A stretch of 64,000 bases of DNA from Prodigiosinella confusarubida (GTDB taxonomy: Bacteria > Pseudomonadota > Gammaproteobacteria > Enterobacterales > Enterobacteriaceae). The stretch is from assembly GCF_002847015.1 (NCBI RefSeq), contig NZ_CP025085.1:4030001-4094000 (forward strand). The letters are read 5' to 3'. Under the pieces are notes generated by a model. It did no database searches. It saw nothing but the letters and a program-made list of their open reading frames with translations, and was not told the DNA's origin. Each line of letters starts with the position of its first letter. Within the stretch, counting starts at the first letter, position 1. Shown here one piece after another: positions 29,692 to 39,163 of this stretch. A program made the translations under genes and the position numbers.

Positions 29692-30862
29692 CTCGGTCGT
29701 TATTGTCAGTGCCAAAAGAACCGCAATAGGAAAATTTGCCGGTAGTCTGGCCAATACATCCGCTATCGACATGGCCACCTCGACTATCCGTGATGGCCTT
29801 TGCACATTACCCGACGATATACGTATTGATGAGGTAATTCTCGGAAATGTACTACAAGCCGGATTGGGGCAAAATCCCGCTCATCAGGCAAGTATCGCAT
29901 CAGGGATCAGTATTGAAACCCCATCGCTTACCGTCAGCAAGGTCTGCGGTTCCGGGCTCAAAGCGGTGGTACTTGGCGCACAATCCATCCTGGCCGGCGA
30001 CAACCGGGTCTGTATCACCGGTGGTATGGAAAATATGAGTGCTGCGCCTTATCTGCTCGAAAAAGCCCGTCAAGGATATCGTATGGGGAATGGTAAACTG
30101 GTGGACTCTATGATTCAGGACGGACTCTGGTGCGCCTTCAACAACTATCATATGGGAACAACGGCGGAAAACATTGCCCGCCGATATCAACTGTCACGGG
30201 AAGAACAGGATAGTGTCGCACTGGCATCACAGCGGAAAGCTCAATATGCCATAGAGAGTGGGCGATTCAATGCCGAAATTACCCCCATTACGCTTAAACA
30301 AAAAAACCAGACCCGTATATTTGCTCAGGATGAATATCCGCGCACCGATACCACGTTGGACTCACTGAGCGCACTGCGTCCTGCTTTCTCTCCCGATGGT
30401 ACGGTGACTGCGGGTAACGCTTCAGGCATCAACGATGCGGCTGCAACATTGATTCTGATGCCGGAATCTCTGGCTCACCAGCAAAACATCACACCACTGG
30501 CACGGATCAGAGGCTGGGCTTCTGCCGGTGTTCCCAGTGATGTCATGGGACTGGGGCCCATTCCGGCGACCCACAAGGCATTGACCAAAGCAGGCATGAG
30601 TATTCACGATCTTGACCTGATCGAAGCTAACGAAGCGTTTGCCTCTCAGTTTCTGGCAGTACAACGTGAGCTGCAACTTGATCCGGAAAAAGTCAACGTC
30701 AATGGCGGTGCGATTGCGTTAGGACATCCGATTGGCGCGAGTGGCGCCAGAATATTGGTTACACTGGTTCATGCCTTGCATAGTTATGATAAAAACCTAG
30801 GCTTGGCGACGCTCTGCATCGGTGGGGGTCAAGGTATTGCCATGATCGTAGAACGGATCTAA
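29684..30862 (+). CDS. atoB: Acetyl-CoA C-acetyltransferase (thiolase)
   Basis: 392 residues. Thiolase catalytic residues: C88 ([11 protein letters not shown]), the His of GHPIGASG, and the C-terminal Cys of CIGGGQG. It cleaves acetoacetyl-CoA or another 3-oxoacyl-CoA to acetyl-CoA plus a shorter acyl-CoA. GGAGG lies 7 bases before the ATG. It is the last gene of the module and is followed by a strong hairpin. Confidence 0.92.
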   Translation: MHDSVVIVSAKRTAIGKFAGSLANTSAIDMATSTIRDGLCTLPDDIRIDEVILGNVLQAGLGQNPAHQASIASGISIETPSLTVSKVCGSGLKAVVLGAQSILAGDNRVCITGGMENMSAAPYLLEKARQGYRMGNGKLVDSMIQDGLWCAFNNYHMGTTAENIARRYQLSREEQDSVALASQRKAQYAIESGRFNAEITPITLKQKNQTRIFAQDEYPRTDTTLDSLSALRPAFSPDGTVTAGNASGINDAAATLILMPESLAHQQNITPLARIRGWASAGVPSDVMGLGPIPATHKALTKAGMSIHDLDLIEANEAFASQFLAVQRELQLDPEKVNVNGGAIALGHPIGASGARILVTLVHALHSYDKNLGLATLCIGGGQGIAMIVERI

Positions 30863-30899
30863 ACAGGCTGTAGATATTTGAATCAGTGTGTTCTGAGGA

Positions 30900-30938
30900 A
30901 ACCGCATGCAGCAGTACCACTACCTGCTTCATGCGGTT
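30900..30938. terminator. Hairpin between thiolase gene and ypfH
   Basis: The stem AACCGCATG-AGCAG / CTGCT-CATGCGGTT (14 bp, one mismatch) with a 9-base loop separates two convergent genes. A long T-run is lacking, but the stem is strong. Confidence 0.65.
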
Positions 30939-30944
30939 GATCAA

Positions 30945-31631
30945 TCAGCGGAAAGCGATTAACTCGCCACGATTACCTTGTACTGCTTCATCCCAATAAC
31001 GCTGTGGAATATAATTTTTCAGCCGATCCAATGCATAACCCATCATTTCATCATCAATGGCATGACCTAATTCTGGTACCAGATCCAGCGTAAAATCAGA
31101 TCCATGCGAACGCAGACGATGCGCCGCAGTGCGCACGTGATCCACCGCAATAACCGGGTCGTCTTCACCGTGAATCAAATGCACCACAGTCTCGGTGAAT
31201 GGTTGTTCCGGCAACGCGGCAAAGCGGCCACTGAAGATGACCACCCGACCAGCAAGATTCTCTTCGGCTTTTAACGCTTCCAGTATCATTATTGAACCTT
31301 GCGAAAACCCAATTAATGCAGTGTGTGCATAATCAACCTGACTGTATTCCTGCCAATAACGCACCGTGTCGATAAAACGGGGCATGATAGTGTTAATCCG
31401 CTCGACCCGGTTCTCTTCCGTAATTCCCTGTATCGAAAACCACTGTCGACCATTACCGACGTCACTGCTTTCTGGTCCGCCAATGCTCACCACCAGCGCC
31501 TGCGGGAAAGCCTCGGCGAAATAACGGCCTATTTCACCCATTGATACCGGATTATCGCCGACACCATGGAATAACAAGAATAACTGTTTAGGAGATACGG
31601 CATTCTGCACCATAACGTATTCATGTTTCAT
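30945..31631 (-). CDS. ypfH: Esterase YpfH
   Basis: 228 residues; alpha/beta-hydrolase of the phospholipase/carboxylesterase family. Nucleophile Ser in GFSQGS, Asp in HGEDDPV and His in ELGHAIDDE make the catalytic triad. No signal peptide. Very similar to E. coli YpfH. In E. coli it lies between ypfN and tmcA; here the LysR-thiolase module is inserted on its left. Confidence 0.92.
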   Translation of the reverse strand: MKHEYVMVQNAVSPKQLFLLFHGVGDNPVSMGEIGRYFAEAFPQALVVSIGGPESSDVGNGRQWFSIQGITEENRVERINTIMPRFIDTVRYWQEYSQVDYAHTALIGFSQGSIMILEALKAEENLAGRVVIFSGRFAALPEQPFTETVVHLIHGEDDPVIAVDHVRTAAHRLRSHGSDFTLDLVPELGHAIDDEMMGYALDRLKNYIPQRYWDEAVQGNRGELIAFR

Positions 31632-32124
31632 TTTACGTCTCCTGCCGGCTCACATTATGCAACCGGTACTTATCGATGTTTGTTAGCAGTTACTATACAC
31701 TCCTCATTGGTAGGCCAATATTGAGGGTTATTGAACAAGTCATTCCATTATCCTGTATCAATATCAGTGTATACCACGGAGGAAGGACAGATGACTGAAG
31801 GCAAAGATCGAATTGGTAAAAATGTGAGCGATGCCTTATTGAAGGTATAAATATTTTTTTATTTAATTGATTAAGTTATCTAATATAAACACTCGGTTCA
31901 TGTGATAAAGCGCCATATATAATAGTATCGTAATATATATAAACCTTACGCAAACCTATTTATTTTTAACACACCAGTGTTCAAATATAAAATCGTCTTG
32001 ATAAATAACATTCTACAGTTTTAAAAATATTTAAACGTTATTGTAGCCTGAATGCATATCTCAACATTCATCTATCTAGACATCGTCTTTGTATGTAATT
32101 TCGTTACTCTCGAATTAACTCATT
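31632..32124. other. Intergenic stretch ypfH to ERIC, mostly empty
   Basis: AT-rich, with one short frame (31791-31850). No homology is recognised. Together with the ERIC it makes a 723-base gap between ypfH and tmcA. Confidence 0.4.
31791..31850 (+). CDS. Possible 19-residue peptide
   Basis: Frame reads MTEGKDRIGKNVSDALLKV. The ribosome site is very strong (GGAGGAAGGA, about 4 bases before the ATG). It may be a small protein or the 5' remnant of a lost gene; the sequence after its stop is AT-rich. I do not recognise it. Confidence 0.4.
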   Translation: MTEGKDRIGKNVSDALLKV

Positions 32125-32251
32125 TATACCCGTCATACTTCAAGTTACAGGTGCGTTGACTGCGTTCGTTCACCCGAATCACTTATCTGAGTAAGCTCAT
32201 CGGGATTCACTCTCTTGCCGCCTTCCTGCAACTCGAATTATTTGGGGTATA
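32125..32251. repeat. ERIC (IRU) intergenic repeat, 127 bp
   Basis: Exactly 127 bases with imperfect inverted ends (TATACCC... and ...GGGGTATA). The core, on the minus strand, reads GTGAATCCC-GAGCTTAC and GTGATTCGGGTGA, matching the two conserved ERIC motifs. Standard enterobacterial palindrome, transcribed as a folded RNA. Confidence 0.9.
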
Positions 32252-32354
32252 TACATCCATATTATGCTGAGAAATACTGAAGGTAGACAATCCGCCTGCA
32301 ACATGCAAGATAACAGGTATATACGACAAATCTAATTAGCCATCAGATATGAAT

Positions 32355-34385
32355 TCAGGTTAATGATTTAATACTCCACCCTCGCCAGCGTTGTTCTGCA
32401 AAGGCGTCCAATTGCCGTAATACGCTGGAAGTTTCATTACGCCAGCACTGTATCAACGCTTTCCGTCCAGCCAAATGCAGGTGCTGAACACATTGCTCGA
32501 CAGACATTCCCTGCACCAGCCATAACCGCAAAGCAGGGATGGATTGTTCAGTATGGGTTATCAAACGGGATAACGATGCCAGACAAGCCTCTGGTGGCCG
32601 GTGGGCAAAAGCAAAACCCGCCAAATTTTCCCAGTCAGCCTCGCTGAGGCCAGTAGCGTTATCCAGCGGTAAATCCAGCATCAACGGGATTGAACGGCGC
32701 AACCAGTACCAGTCACGCGCCAGCTGCGCACTTGCCTGTTCAGTCAAGGTTTGCCCTGCCTCACTCAGAGGAAGCAGCGCCATCGCACTGTAACAACCAC
32801 TGCTGGCCTCAATATGGCTGCCAATACGCACCAGCGTAAATCCGCAAGAGTGCCAAAAGGCCCACAGATCGGCCTGAAAACCAAAACTTACCGACAGATA
32901 ATCCAATCCTTGCCGTTGTGCCGCTTGTTGCTGAAAATCAACCAGGGCACGCCCTATCCCATGTCGGCGGCGCGCCGCCGTGATGGCAATACGGCTAATC
33001 CGATGCGAACGCAGTATTGGTGCCAGCCACTGTCCTCCATGTGCTGCCAAAGACTGTGCCACCAGATTGCCACGAGGCCGGCGACGTCCGGCCCACACCT
33101 CATGCGCCAACGGCGCAGAAAGCCCGCCTTCATCCACCGACCAGATAACACCGTAAATCGCATCCTGATGGCGGGCGCTAGCCACATGCATACCCGGTGC
33201 ATCCATTAACCGGCGCAAATCCAGCGGTGAGGTACGGTAATGGGCACTGCATAACAGGCCATAGCATTGCGCCAATCGCTGTGGATATGCCAACCACTCA
33301 TCCCGACTTTCATCATCAATGACAGGTTTGGTCTGTATGCTTGTCTCAGAAACGGCCTCTTCAGCGGTAAACAGCATCGACCTATCCAGCAGACGTTCCA
33401 GAGGATCGTCACCAGCCCAACGCAGTGGCTCAGTTAATTCAAATCCTTGCCAATCAGGTAATGCAGAACAGAATTTCAGTAAAAATCCGCGTCCGGTACC
33501 TTCATAACCTAGCACCGTTGTGGTCAACAATATCCGGGGAAAAAATGGCAGGATGGCATGCAGTATCGGCGCAGGGATGGCGGCGGCTTCATCAACAAGT
33601 AACCAGTCAATAACGGGTAAAGGGTGAGAGCGGCAATACTCCAGCAATGCATCCGGTGCCCAGAAATGAACGTTATCTCCCGAATGATGCAACAAGACAT
33701 CCGTTGCCGCACGAGACGGCGCGATAACCCAGCATTCCCCACTGCAACAACGAGTCAACATCCCCGCCAGCGTAGACTTCCCTCGACCACGTGGCGCAGT
33801 AATCACGGAAACTGCATGCCGGGGCTGCTGAAGTCGCGCCAGAATCCGCTGCTGCTGACACGTGGGTGTGCCACTGGCAGGATGCCAATCAGGACGAGGG
33901 CGCAACGGCCTGATATGCAAGTCGTCCCCTTGACGCCATATCACCGTGTCTTCATCCGCCAACAGCTGATGCTGGAAATGACGGATAAAGTGTGGTGTGA
34001 TAATAGGTTCTGGTTGTTCGCTCCAGCGCAGGCTATCTTCATCCGGGCGTTCCGGCCAATCATCCCATGCAGGCACCAGTAGAAGTAACCAACTTCCGGC
34101 TTTGAGCACCCCCGCCAGCATCGCCAACGCCTCAGCATCAAGACCGTGACGAGCATCAAATACAGCATGAAATTGCTCTTGCCCCAGTAGCGTTCGTACC
34201 CGGCCAGGAGCAACTGATGTTACCGCCGAAGGTGCATGGGCACTTACCCACAGCCAGTCGCCCGCCAGACAGTGACTGAGCTGGTATGCCTGCGTGGCAC
34301 TCCAGTCCTCGTCCCCGCTTATCACCAGCAGGCGACGAAGACCATAACGCCGTTGTAGCTGCCCGTTGGCGATAAAGCTCTTCAT
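32355..34385 (-). CDS. tmcA: tRNA(Met) cytidine acetyltransferase TmcA
   Basis: Makes N4-acetylcytidine at the wobble position of elongator tRNA-Met. 676 residues. Walker A PRGRGKSTLAG begins near residue 200 in the RNA-helicase-like module, Walker B is LLVDEAAAIP, and a GNAT acetyltransferase domain follows with ARRRHGIGRALVD. It lies downstream of yeaL on the same strand. Confidence 0.94.
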   Translation of the reverse strand: MKSFIANGQLQRRYGLRRLLVISGDEDWSATQAYQLSHCLAGDWLWVSAHAPSAVTSVAPGRVRTLLGQEQFHAVFDARHGLDAEALAMLAGVLKAGSWLLLLVPAWDDWPERPDEDSLRWSEQPEPIITPHFIRHFQHQLLADEDTVIWRQGDDLHIRPLRPRPDWHPASGTPTCQQQRILARLQQPRHAVSVITAPRGRGKSTLAGMLTRCCSGECWVIAPSRAATDVLLHHSGDNVHFWAPDALLEYCRSHPLPVIDWLLVDEAAAIPAPILHAILPFFPRILLTTTVLGYEGTGRGFLLKFCSALPDWQGFELTEPLRWAGDDPLERLLDRSMLFTAEEAVSETSIQTKPVIDDESRDEWLAYPQRLAQCYGLLCSAHYRTSPLDLRRLMDAPGMHVASARHQDAIYGVIWSVDEGGLSAPLAHEVWAGRRRPRGNLVAQSLAAHGGQWLAPILRSHRISRIAITAARRRHGIGRALVDFQQQAAQRQGLDYLSVSFGFQADLWAFWHSCGFTLVRIGSHIEASSGCYSAMALLPLSEAGQTLTEQASAQLARDWYWLRRSIPLMLDLPLDNATGLSEADWENLAGFAFAHRPPEACLASLSRLITHTEQSIPALRLWLVQGMSVEQCVQHLHLAGRKALIQCWRNETSSVLRQLDAFAEQRWRGWSIKSLT

Positions 34386-34413
34386 ATCTGACCTCTACCG
34401 ATCAAAACCACTG

Positions 34414-34866
34414 TCACCCTTTACCAATTAATAAAGAGAGCAGCCCCGCAGCAATCAGCGGCCCCACCGGGACGCCGCGAAATAGTGCCACCCCCATAAC
34501 GGTTCCCACCAGTAACCCCGCGACCACCGAAGGTTGGTTACTCATCAGGGAAACACCACGTCCCCCCAGCCAGGACACTAGAACACCGATAAATACGGCC
34601 AGCAGTGATTTCCAGTTCAGAAACGAGTGCAACACATCACTGGCGGTAATTTTCCCGCTGGCAATAGGCGACATCACCCCGATAGTTAATATCAGAATAC
34701 CCAGGGTTAACCCGTATCTTTCCACCCAGGGTAAATAATGGTTCAGTGGTGTAATGCGTATAGTCAACAGCGCCAGCATTGCCAGCGTGACAGTCATGTT
34801 ATGACTGATAATTCCCAGTGCAGCCAACACCAGTAGAATCAATAGCGTCGGGTCAAAATTGGCCAT
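34414..34866 (-). CDS. yeaL: UPF0756 (DUF441) membrane protein YeaL
   Basis: 150 residues with four or more membrane segments, closely like E. coli YeaL ([16 protein letters not shown] at the N terminus, [21 protein letters not shown] at the C terminus is split here for length). Function unknown. In E. coli the slot between tmcA and purC holds ypfJ; here yeaL occupies it and stands 28 bases before tmcA, so they probably share a transcript. Confidence 0.9.
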   Translation of the reverse strand: MANFDPTLLILLVLAALGIISHNMTVTLAMLALLTIRITPLNHYLPWVERYGLTLGILILTIGVMSPIASGKITASDVLHSFLNWKSLLAVFIGVLVSWLGGRGVSLMSNQPSVVAGLLVGTVMGVALFRGVPVGPLIAAGLLSLLIGKG

Positions 34867-34983
34867 GAAGAATCCTTGCCAGGATGAAAGAAGAATTTAC
34901 AGCGGAAAGAAAATGATAACACTAATATTCAGGGGACGATTGCAGATATCCGGACATCAAGCCGGAAAAATGAGATACAGTGA

Positions 34984-35018
34984 AAAATTGAAACAGTCAG
35001 GAACTCCCTGTTCCTGAC
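34984..35018 (-). terminator. Rho-independent terminator of purC
   Basis: On the minus strand GTCAGGAAC / GTTCCTGAC forms a 9-bp perfect stem with a 5-base loop, followed by a T-rich tail (TTTCAATTTTT). Confidence 0.82.
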
Positions 35019-35043
35019 GCTGGAAACGTAAACGATTGCGCAG

Positions 35044-35757
35044 TCAGTCTAATTTAATGCCAAGACGGTGTGCGACTTCTTCGTATGCTTCAATAAGGCC
35101 ACCCAGACTCTGACGGAAACGGTCTTTATCCATTTTATTCAGCGTCGCTTTATCCCACAGACGGCTACCATCCGGAGAGAACTCATCACCCAGCACAATT
35201 TCGCCGTTGAACAGACCAAATTCCAGCTTAAAGTCCACCAGAATCAGCCCTGCATCGTCGAACAGTTTGCTTAATACGTCATTGGCTTTGTAGCTCAGTT
35301 CCTTCATCCGGGCCAGATTTTCTTCACTAACCCAACCGAATGTTTTGCAGTATGACTCGTTAACCATCGGGTCATGCATAGCATCGTTTTTCAGGAACAG
35401 ATCAAACAACGGTGGATTAAGGATTTCACCTTCGGTAACACCCAAACGTTTCACCAGAGAACCTGCCGCACGGTTACGGACCACACACTCCACCGGCACC
35501 ATTTCCAGCTTTTTCACCAGCACTTCGGTATCAGAAAGCAGGCTTACCATTTGAGTTGGAATACCTGCGTCTGCCAGCTTGGTCATAATGAAGTAGTTGA
35601 ACTTGTTGTTCACCATACCTTTACGATCGAACTGCTCAATGCGCTGACCATCCAATGCTGACGTATCATTGCGAAACTCCAGCACCAGCAGATCAGGATC
35701 TTCGGTGGTGTAGACAGTTTTCGCCTTTCCACGATACAACTCAGCTAGCTTTTGCAT
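35044..35757 (-). CDS. purC: SAICAR synthetase
   Basis: Phosphoribosylaminoimidazole-succinocarboxamide synthase of purine synthesis; 237 residues, as in E. coli. Marks: [27 protein letters not shown] and LVDFKLEFG. Downstream of bamC on the same strand. No PurR operator was found in its upstream gap; one PurR-like site lies just past its stop (see findings). Confidence 0.97.
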   Translation of the reverse strand: MQKLAELYRGKAKTVYTTEDPDLLVLEFRNDTSALDGQRIEQFDRKGMVNNKFNYFIMTKLADAGIPTQMVSLLSDTEVLVKKLEMVPVECVVRNRAAGSLVKRLGVTEGEILNPPLFDLFLKNDAMHDPMVNESYCKTFGWVSEENLARMKELSYKANDVLSKLFDDAGLILVDFKLEFGLFNGEIVLGDEFSPDGSRLWDKATLNKMDKDRFRQSLGGLIEAYEEVAHRLGIKLD

Positions 35758-35857
35758 CTTTAATTACTCCACACAGTGAGGGCCACCCGCAACGGCCCGA
35801 TAATTTAACGCGTTGATAACTTAATGAAGAAGGGCCGGATAATCCGACCCTTACAGG

Positions 35858-36895
35858 TTACTTGTTGAATGCCGCCTGGAACACCGAGACCAGCGCATCG
35901 TTTTGCGACTGACCTAGCGTATGGCCTTTGGCGTCGGTAAATTGCAGGCTGCTGCGGTTACCAAGGTCACCAACCTGTAGTTTATAATCACCTTTCGGCA
36001 GTTGAGGATCTTTGGTCCCCAATGCATCCCAGGTGCTGCTGCCCGGCGCTTTGTAAGTGATGGAGATCGATCCCTGAGACTTACTGCGATCAGTCACCTT
36101 CATGTCGATATTTTCCAGTGCTTTTGGCAAGCGATCCCAGACTTGGGCATAGGTACCACGCACCACTAACAACGGCAAGCCGGAGTCATCGGCACCACTC
36201 TGCACATCCAGTGACGTACTACTGTGGTTAGCAAGCTCATCTGCGCGCTCTTGAGCTTGTTTCTCCAGCGCATTAGATATCAGATTAAGCATTATGCCGG
36301 CGTAGCGCTGCCTCTGGATAAGATCGGTAATCGCAACGTTCAACTGTCGCAGATCCAGCAACTTGACCACCAGCGCCAGTTGATAGCCTTGTGGTTGCAC
36401 GGTGATCTGATAACGCGCCTGGTAGGCGACATCCTCATCTTCACGTTTCCAGGTAACCCAGTCAGTAGTCAGCGTCTGGTTGGCATCCTGACGGCTGGCA
36501 ATGGTGAATCCTCTGGATTGAATAATATGCGTGACCTGAGACCAAAGCTGACTGTTCTTGGCATTTTTTTCCAGTAACAGCGTAGCTGTATCACCGCTAA
36601 TACGGCCACGGGAACCATTCAACAAAGCCAATGGCTGCATTGGCGGACGGATATCCAGTGCTTTACCAACCATACCATTCTGGTTGGCCGACGGAATATC
36701 ATAGTCACCATTTTGCAGAGGAAGAATCATACCTGCCGGCACTTTTAACGCCCGATGTTCTGGTGTTTTCAGATAGGACTCATCGCCGCTGACCTGACGC
36801 TTGTAACGCTGGTCACTGGAACAGGCGGCCAGCATCACCACCAGTGATACGCCAATAACCTTAGCCACCATCGACTTTTGCAATGAAGAACTCAT
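35858..36895 (-). CDS. bamC: Outer membrane assembly lipoprotein BamC
   Basis: BAM-complex lipoprotein. 345 residues, signal peptide with lipobox LAAC (about Cys26), unstructured N-terminal segment, then two helix-grip domains. The ATG at 36895 has GGGAG upstream. dapA precedes it by 16 bases: the dapA-bamC-purC order is conserved. Confidence 0.96.
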   Translation of the reverse strand: MSSSLQKSMVAKVIGVSLVVMLAACSSDQRYKRQVSGDESYLKTPEHRALKVPAGMILPLQNGDYDIPSANQNGMVGKALDIRPPMQPLALLNGSRGRISGDTATLLLEKNAKNSQLWSQVTHIIQSRGFTIASRQDANQTLTTDWVTWKREDEDVAYQARYQITVQPQGYQLALVVKLLDLRQLNVAITDLIQRQRYAGIMLNLISNALEKQAQERADELANHSSTSLDVQSGADDSGLPLLVVRGTYAQVWDRLPKALENIDMKVTDRSKSQGSISITYKAPGSSTWDALGTKDPQLPKGDYKLQVGDLGNRSSLQFTDAKGHTLGQSQNDALVSVFQAAFNK

Positions 36896-36911
36896 CAAAT
36901 CTCCCTAACGG

Positions 36912-37790
36912 TTACAGCAAACCGGCCTGCTTCATCGCGAGCTCCAACACCGGGCGACCAGTTTCAGTCAACGGTGTCATCGGCAGACGAAGCGTATCGG
37001 TCGCCATTAATCCCAATGCCTTACAGGCCCATTTCACCGGAATAGGATTGGGTTCAACAAACAGTTTCTGATGCAGTGGCATCAAACGCTGATTCAGGCG
37101 GCGAGCTTCGGTAAAATTCCCCTGCGCCGCCAGTGCACAAAGTTCAGCCATTTCACGGGCAGCAATATTTGCCGTCACGGAAATAACCCCTTTGCCACCC
37201 AGTTGCATAAAGTCCAGACTACTGATGTCATCACCACTCAGCAGAATAAAATCTTCATGAACCAGCACTTGGATCTGACTTACCCGGCTTAAGTTCCCGG
37301 TTGCTTCTTTAACTGCCACAATATTTTTAATTTCTGACAAACGGGCTATCGTTTCCGGCAGCATATCGCAACCGGTACGGGAAGGTACGTTATACAGGAT
37401 CTGTGGCAAATCAGTATGTTCGGCAATCGCTTTGAAGTGCTGAAACAACCCTTCCTGCGTCGGTTTGTTGTAATACGGCGTTACAGTAAGACAACCCGCA
37501 ACCCCGGTATCATTAAACCGCTGAGTCAGAGAAATCCCTTCCGCCGTGGCATTGGCACCGGTTCCGGCAATAACCGGGATACGGCCATCGCACAACTCCA
37601 GCGTTAGCATCACCACATCGCCATGTTCATCATGGCTTAATGTGGCAGATTCACCGGTAGTACCTACCGAAACAATCGCTGACGTCCCGCTAGCGACATG
37701 ATAATCAATCAGTTTTTTCAGGCTAGCACGATCAACAGCACCTTTGTCGTCCATCGGCGTAACCAGAGCAACAATACTTCCCGTAAACAT
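36912..37790 (-). CDS. dapA: 4-Hydroxy-tetrahydrodipicolinate synthase
   Basis: TIM-barrel enzyme of lysine/diaminopimelate synthesis. 292 residues, the E. coli length. The Schiff-base lysine is K161 (VAVKEATGN) with Y133 (LYNVPSRTG). The ATG at 37790 follows GGAGGGGA; a longer frame upstream is not used. Divergent from gcvR. Confidence 0.97.
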   Translation of the reverse strand: MFTGSIVALVTPMDDKGAVDRASLKKLIDYHVASGTSAIVSVGTTGESATLSHDEHGDVVMLTLELCDGRIPVIAGTGANATAEGISLTQRFNDTGVAGCLTVTPYYNKPTQEGLFQHFKAIAEHTDLPQILYNVPSRTGCDMLPETIARLSEIKNIVAVKEATGNLSRVSQIQVLVHEDFILLSGDDISSLDFMQLGGKGVISVTANIAAREMAELCALAAQGNFTEARRLNQRLMPLHQKLFVEPNPIPVKWACKALGLMATDTLRLPMTPLTETGRPVLELAMKQAGLL

Positions 37791-37937
37791 TAGCCATCCC
37801 CTCCACAAACAAGTTCTTCATGGTACTTTTGACTTCTATGCAAAAGCAAGCTTGCAACCGCTGTTGTAAGCGCTTGGCAGGTGGTTTTTTTTGTGTTTAC
37901 CATGTTACTCCCAACATTTTGTACAGGAAGCATAATT

Positions 37938-38507
37938 TTGCCGAGCCAACAAGAACACTATCTGGTCATCACCGCACTGGGGACCGATCGTCCCGGAATC
38001 GTCAATGCGATTACCCGCCACGTCAGTAGTTGCGGCTGTAATATCGAAGATAGCCGTCTTGCCATGCTGGGCAAAGAGTTCACATTTATCATGTTGCTTT
38101 CCGGCAGTTGGAATGCCATTACGCTGATAGAATCCACCTTACCGCTCAAGGCTGCTGAAATGGCGTTGCTGATTGTGATGAAGCGCACCGAATCACAATT
38201 TCGCCCACCGATGCCTGCTACTGTATGGGTAAAAGTGGAAGTCACGGATTCACCCCATATTATTGAACGCTTTACCAATCTATTTGATTCTTACCAGATG
38301 AATATTGCAGAGTTGGTTTCTAAAACGCAGCCAGCAGAAGGGAATGCCCTCCCGCGGTTGTATATCCAGATTACCGCACACAGTCCTGCCGTACTGGCAG
38401 GCTCAATTATTGAGCCTGCCTTTCATCAGCTATGTACAGAACTGCACGCACAAGGCAATATTAGCGTCGTAAACTATCCGCAGCATGAAGAGAACGATGG
38501 AGAGTAG
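37938..38507 (+). CDS. gcvR: Glycine cleavage system repressor GcvR
   Basis: Two ACT domains; binds GcvA and turns it into a repressor of gcvTHP when glycine is low. The TTG start at 37938 is preferred: AGGAAG lies 7 bases ahead and the length becomes 189 residues, near E. coli's 190. The conserved core is ALGTDRPGIVNAITRHVSS. bcp follows after 2 bases. Confidence 0.92.
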   Translation: MPSQQEHYLVITALGTDRPGIVNAITRHVSSCGCNIEDSRLAMLGKEFTFIMLLSGSWNAITLIESTLPLKAAEMALLIVMKRTESQFRPPMPATVWVKVEVTDSPHIIERFTNLFDSYQMNIAELVSKTQPAEGNALPRLYIQITAHSPAVLAGSIIEPAFHQLCTELHAQGNISVVNYPQHEENDGE

Positions 38508-38509
38508 TG

Positions 38510-38977
38510 ATGAACACACTGAAAGCCGGTGATATCGCACCGAAATTTAGCTTGCCTGACCAGGATGGCGAACAAGTTAATTTGACCGACTTCCAGGGAC
38601 AGCGGGTCCTGGTGTATTTCTATCCCAAAGCCATGACACCAGGTTGCACTGTGCAAGCCTGTGGGCTGAGAGATAACATGGATGAGCTAAAAAAGCATGA
38701 TGTTGAAGTATTAGGCATCAGTACGGACAAGCCGGAAAAACTATCTCGTTTTACAGAAAAAGAGTTATTGAATTTCACCCTGCTTGCCGATGAAAATCAC
38801 GAAGTTTCAGAGCTGTTTGGCGTCTGGGGTGAAAAAACCTTTATGGGCAAAACCTATGACGGTATTCACCGCATCAGCTTTCTGATTGACACAGAAGGTA
38901 AAATTGAAAAAGTGTTTGATGATTTTAAAACCAGTAATCATCACGACATTATACTGAGCTATCTCAACGGCGTGTGA
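38510..38977 (+). CDS. bcp: Thioredoxin-dependent thiol peroxidase Bcp
   Basis: Atypical 2-Cys peroxiredoxin; the peroxidatic C46 and resolving C51 lie in TPGCTVQACGLRD. 155 residues. The ATG at 38510 is preferred over the in-frame GTG at 38507. A terminator follows. Confidence 0.96.
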   Translation: MNTLKAGDIAPKFSLPDQDGEQVNLTDFQGQRVLVYFYPKAMTPGCTVQACGLRDNMDELKKHDVEVLGISTDKPEKLSRFTEKELLNFTLLADENHEVSELFGVWGEKTFMGKTYDGIHRISFLIDTEGKIEKVFDDFKTSNHHDIILSYLNGV

Positions 38978-38999
38978 TTTTTCGGGGTAACAATCTATT

Positions 39000-39040
39000 G
39001 ACACCAGTGCTTTGTTTTTAAAGCACCGGTGTCTTGTATT
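39000..39040 (+). terminator. Terminator after bcp
   Basis: GACACC-GTGCTTT / AAAGCAC-GGTGTC (13 bp, one mismatch, 6-base loop) lies 22 bases after the stop and is followed by a T-rich tail. Confidence 0.75.
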
Positions 39041-39163
39041 TCAATTCACTGACTCTTTTTCCTGCCAGCTTTTCTCTATAAGTATTTCTTTGTGTGCCGT
39101 CGCTGGCTAAGATGTTGGCAGATACTTCTTATCTCACATGCTGTTCAGAAGGTTTTACCCGTT

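Noticed and set aside
32751-33209. 152-codon and other long frames antisense to tmcA
   Set aside because: Shadows of tmcA produced by its codon use.
35829-35851. Hairpin AGGGTCGGAT / ATCCGGCCCT between bamC and purC
   Set aside because: No T-run and the two genes are in the same conserved order, so a terminator call was not justified; it may be an mRNA stabiliser.
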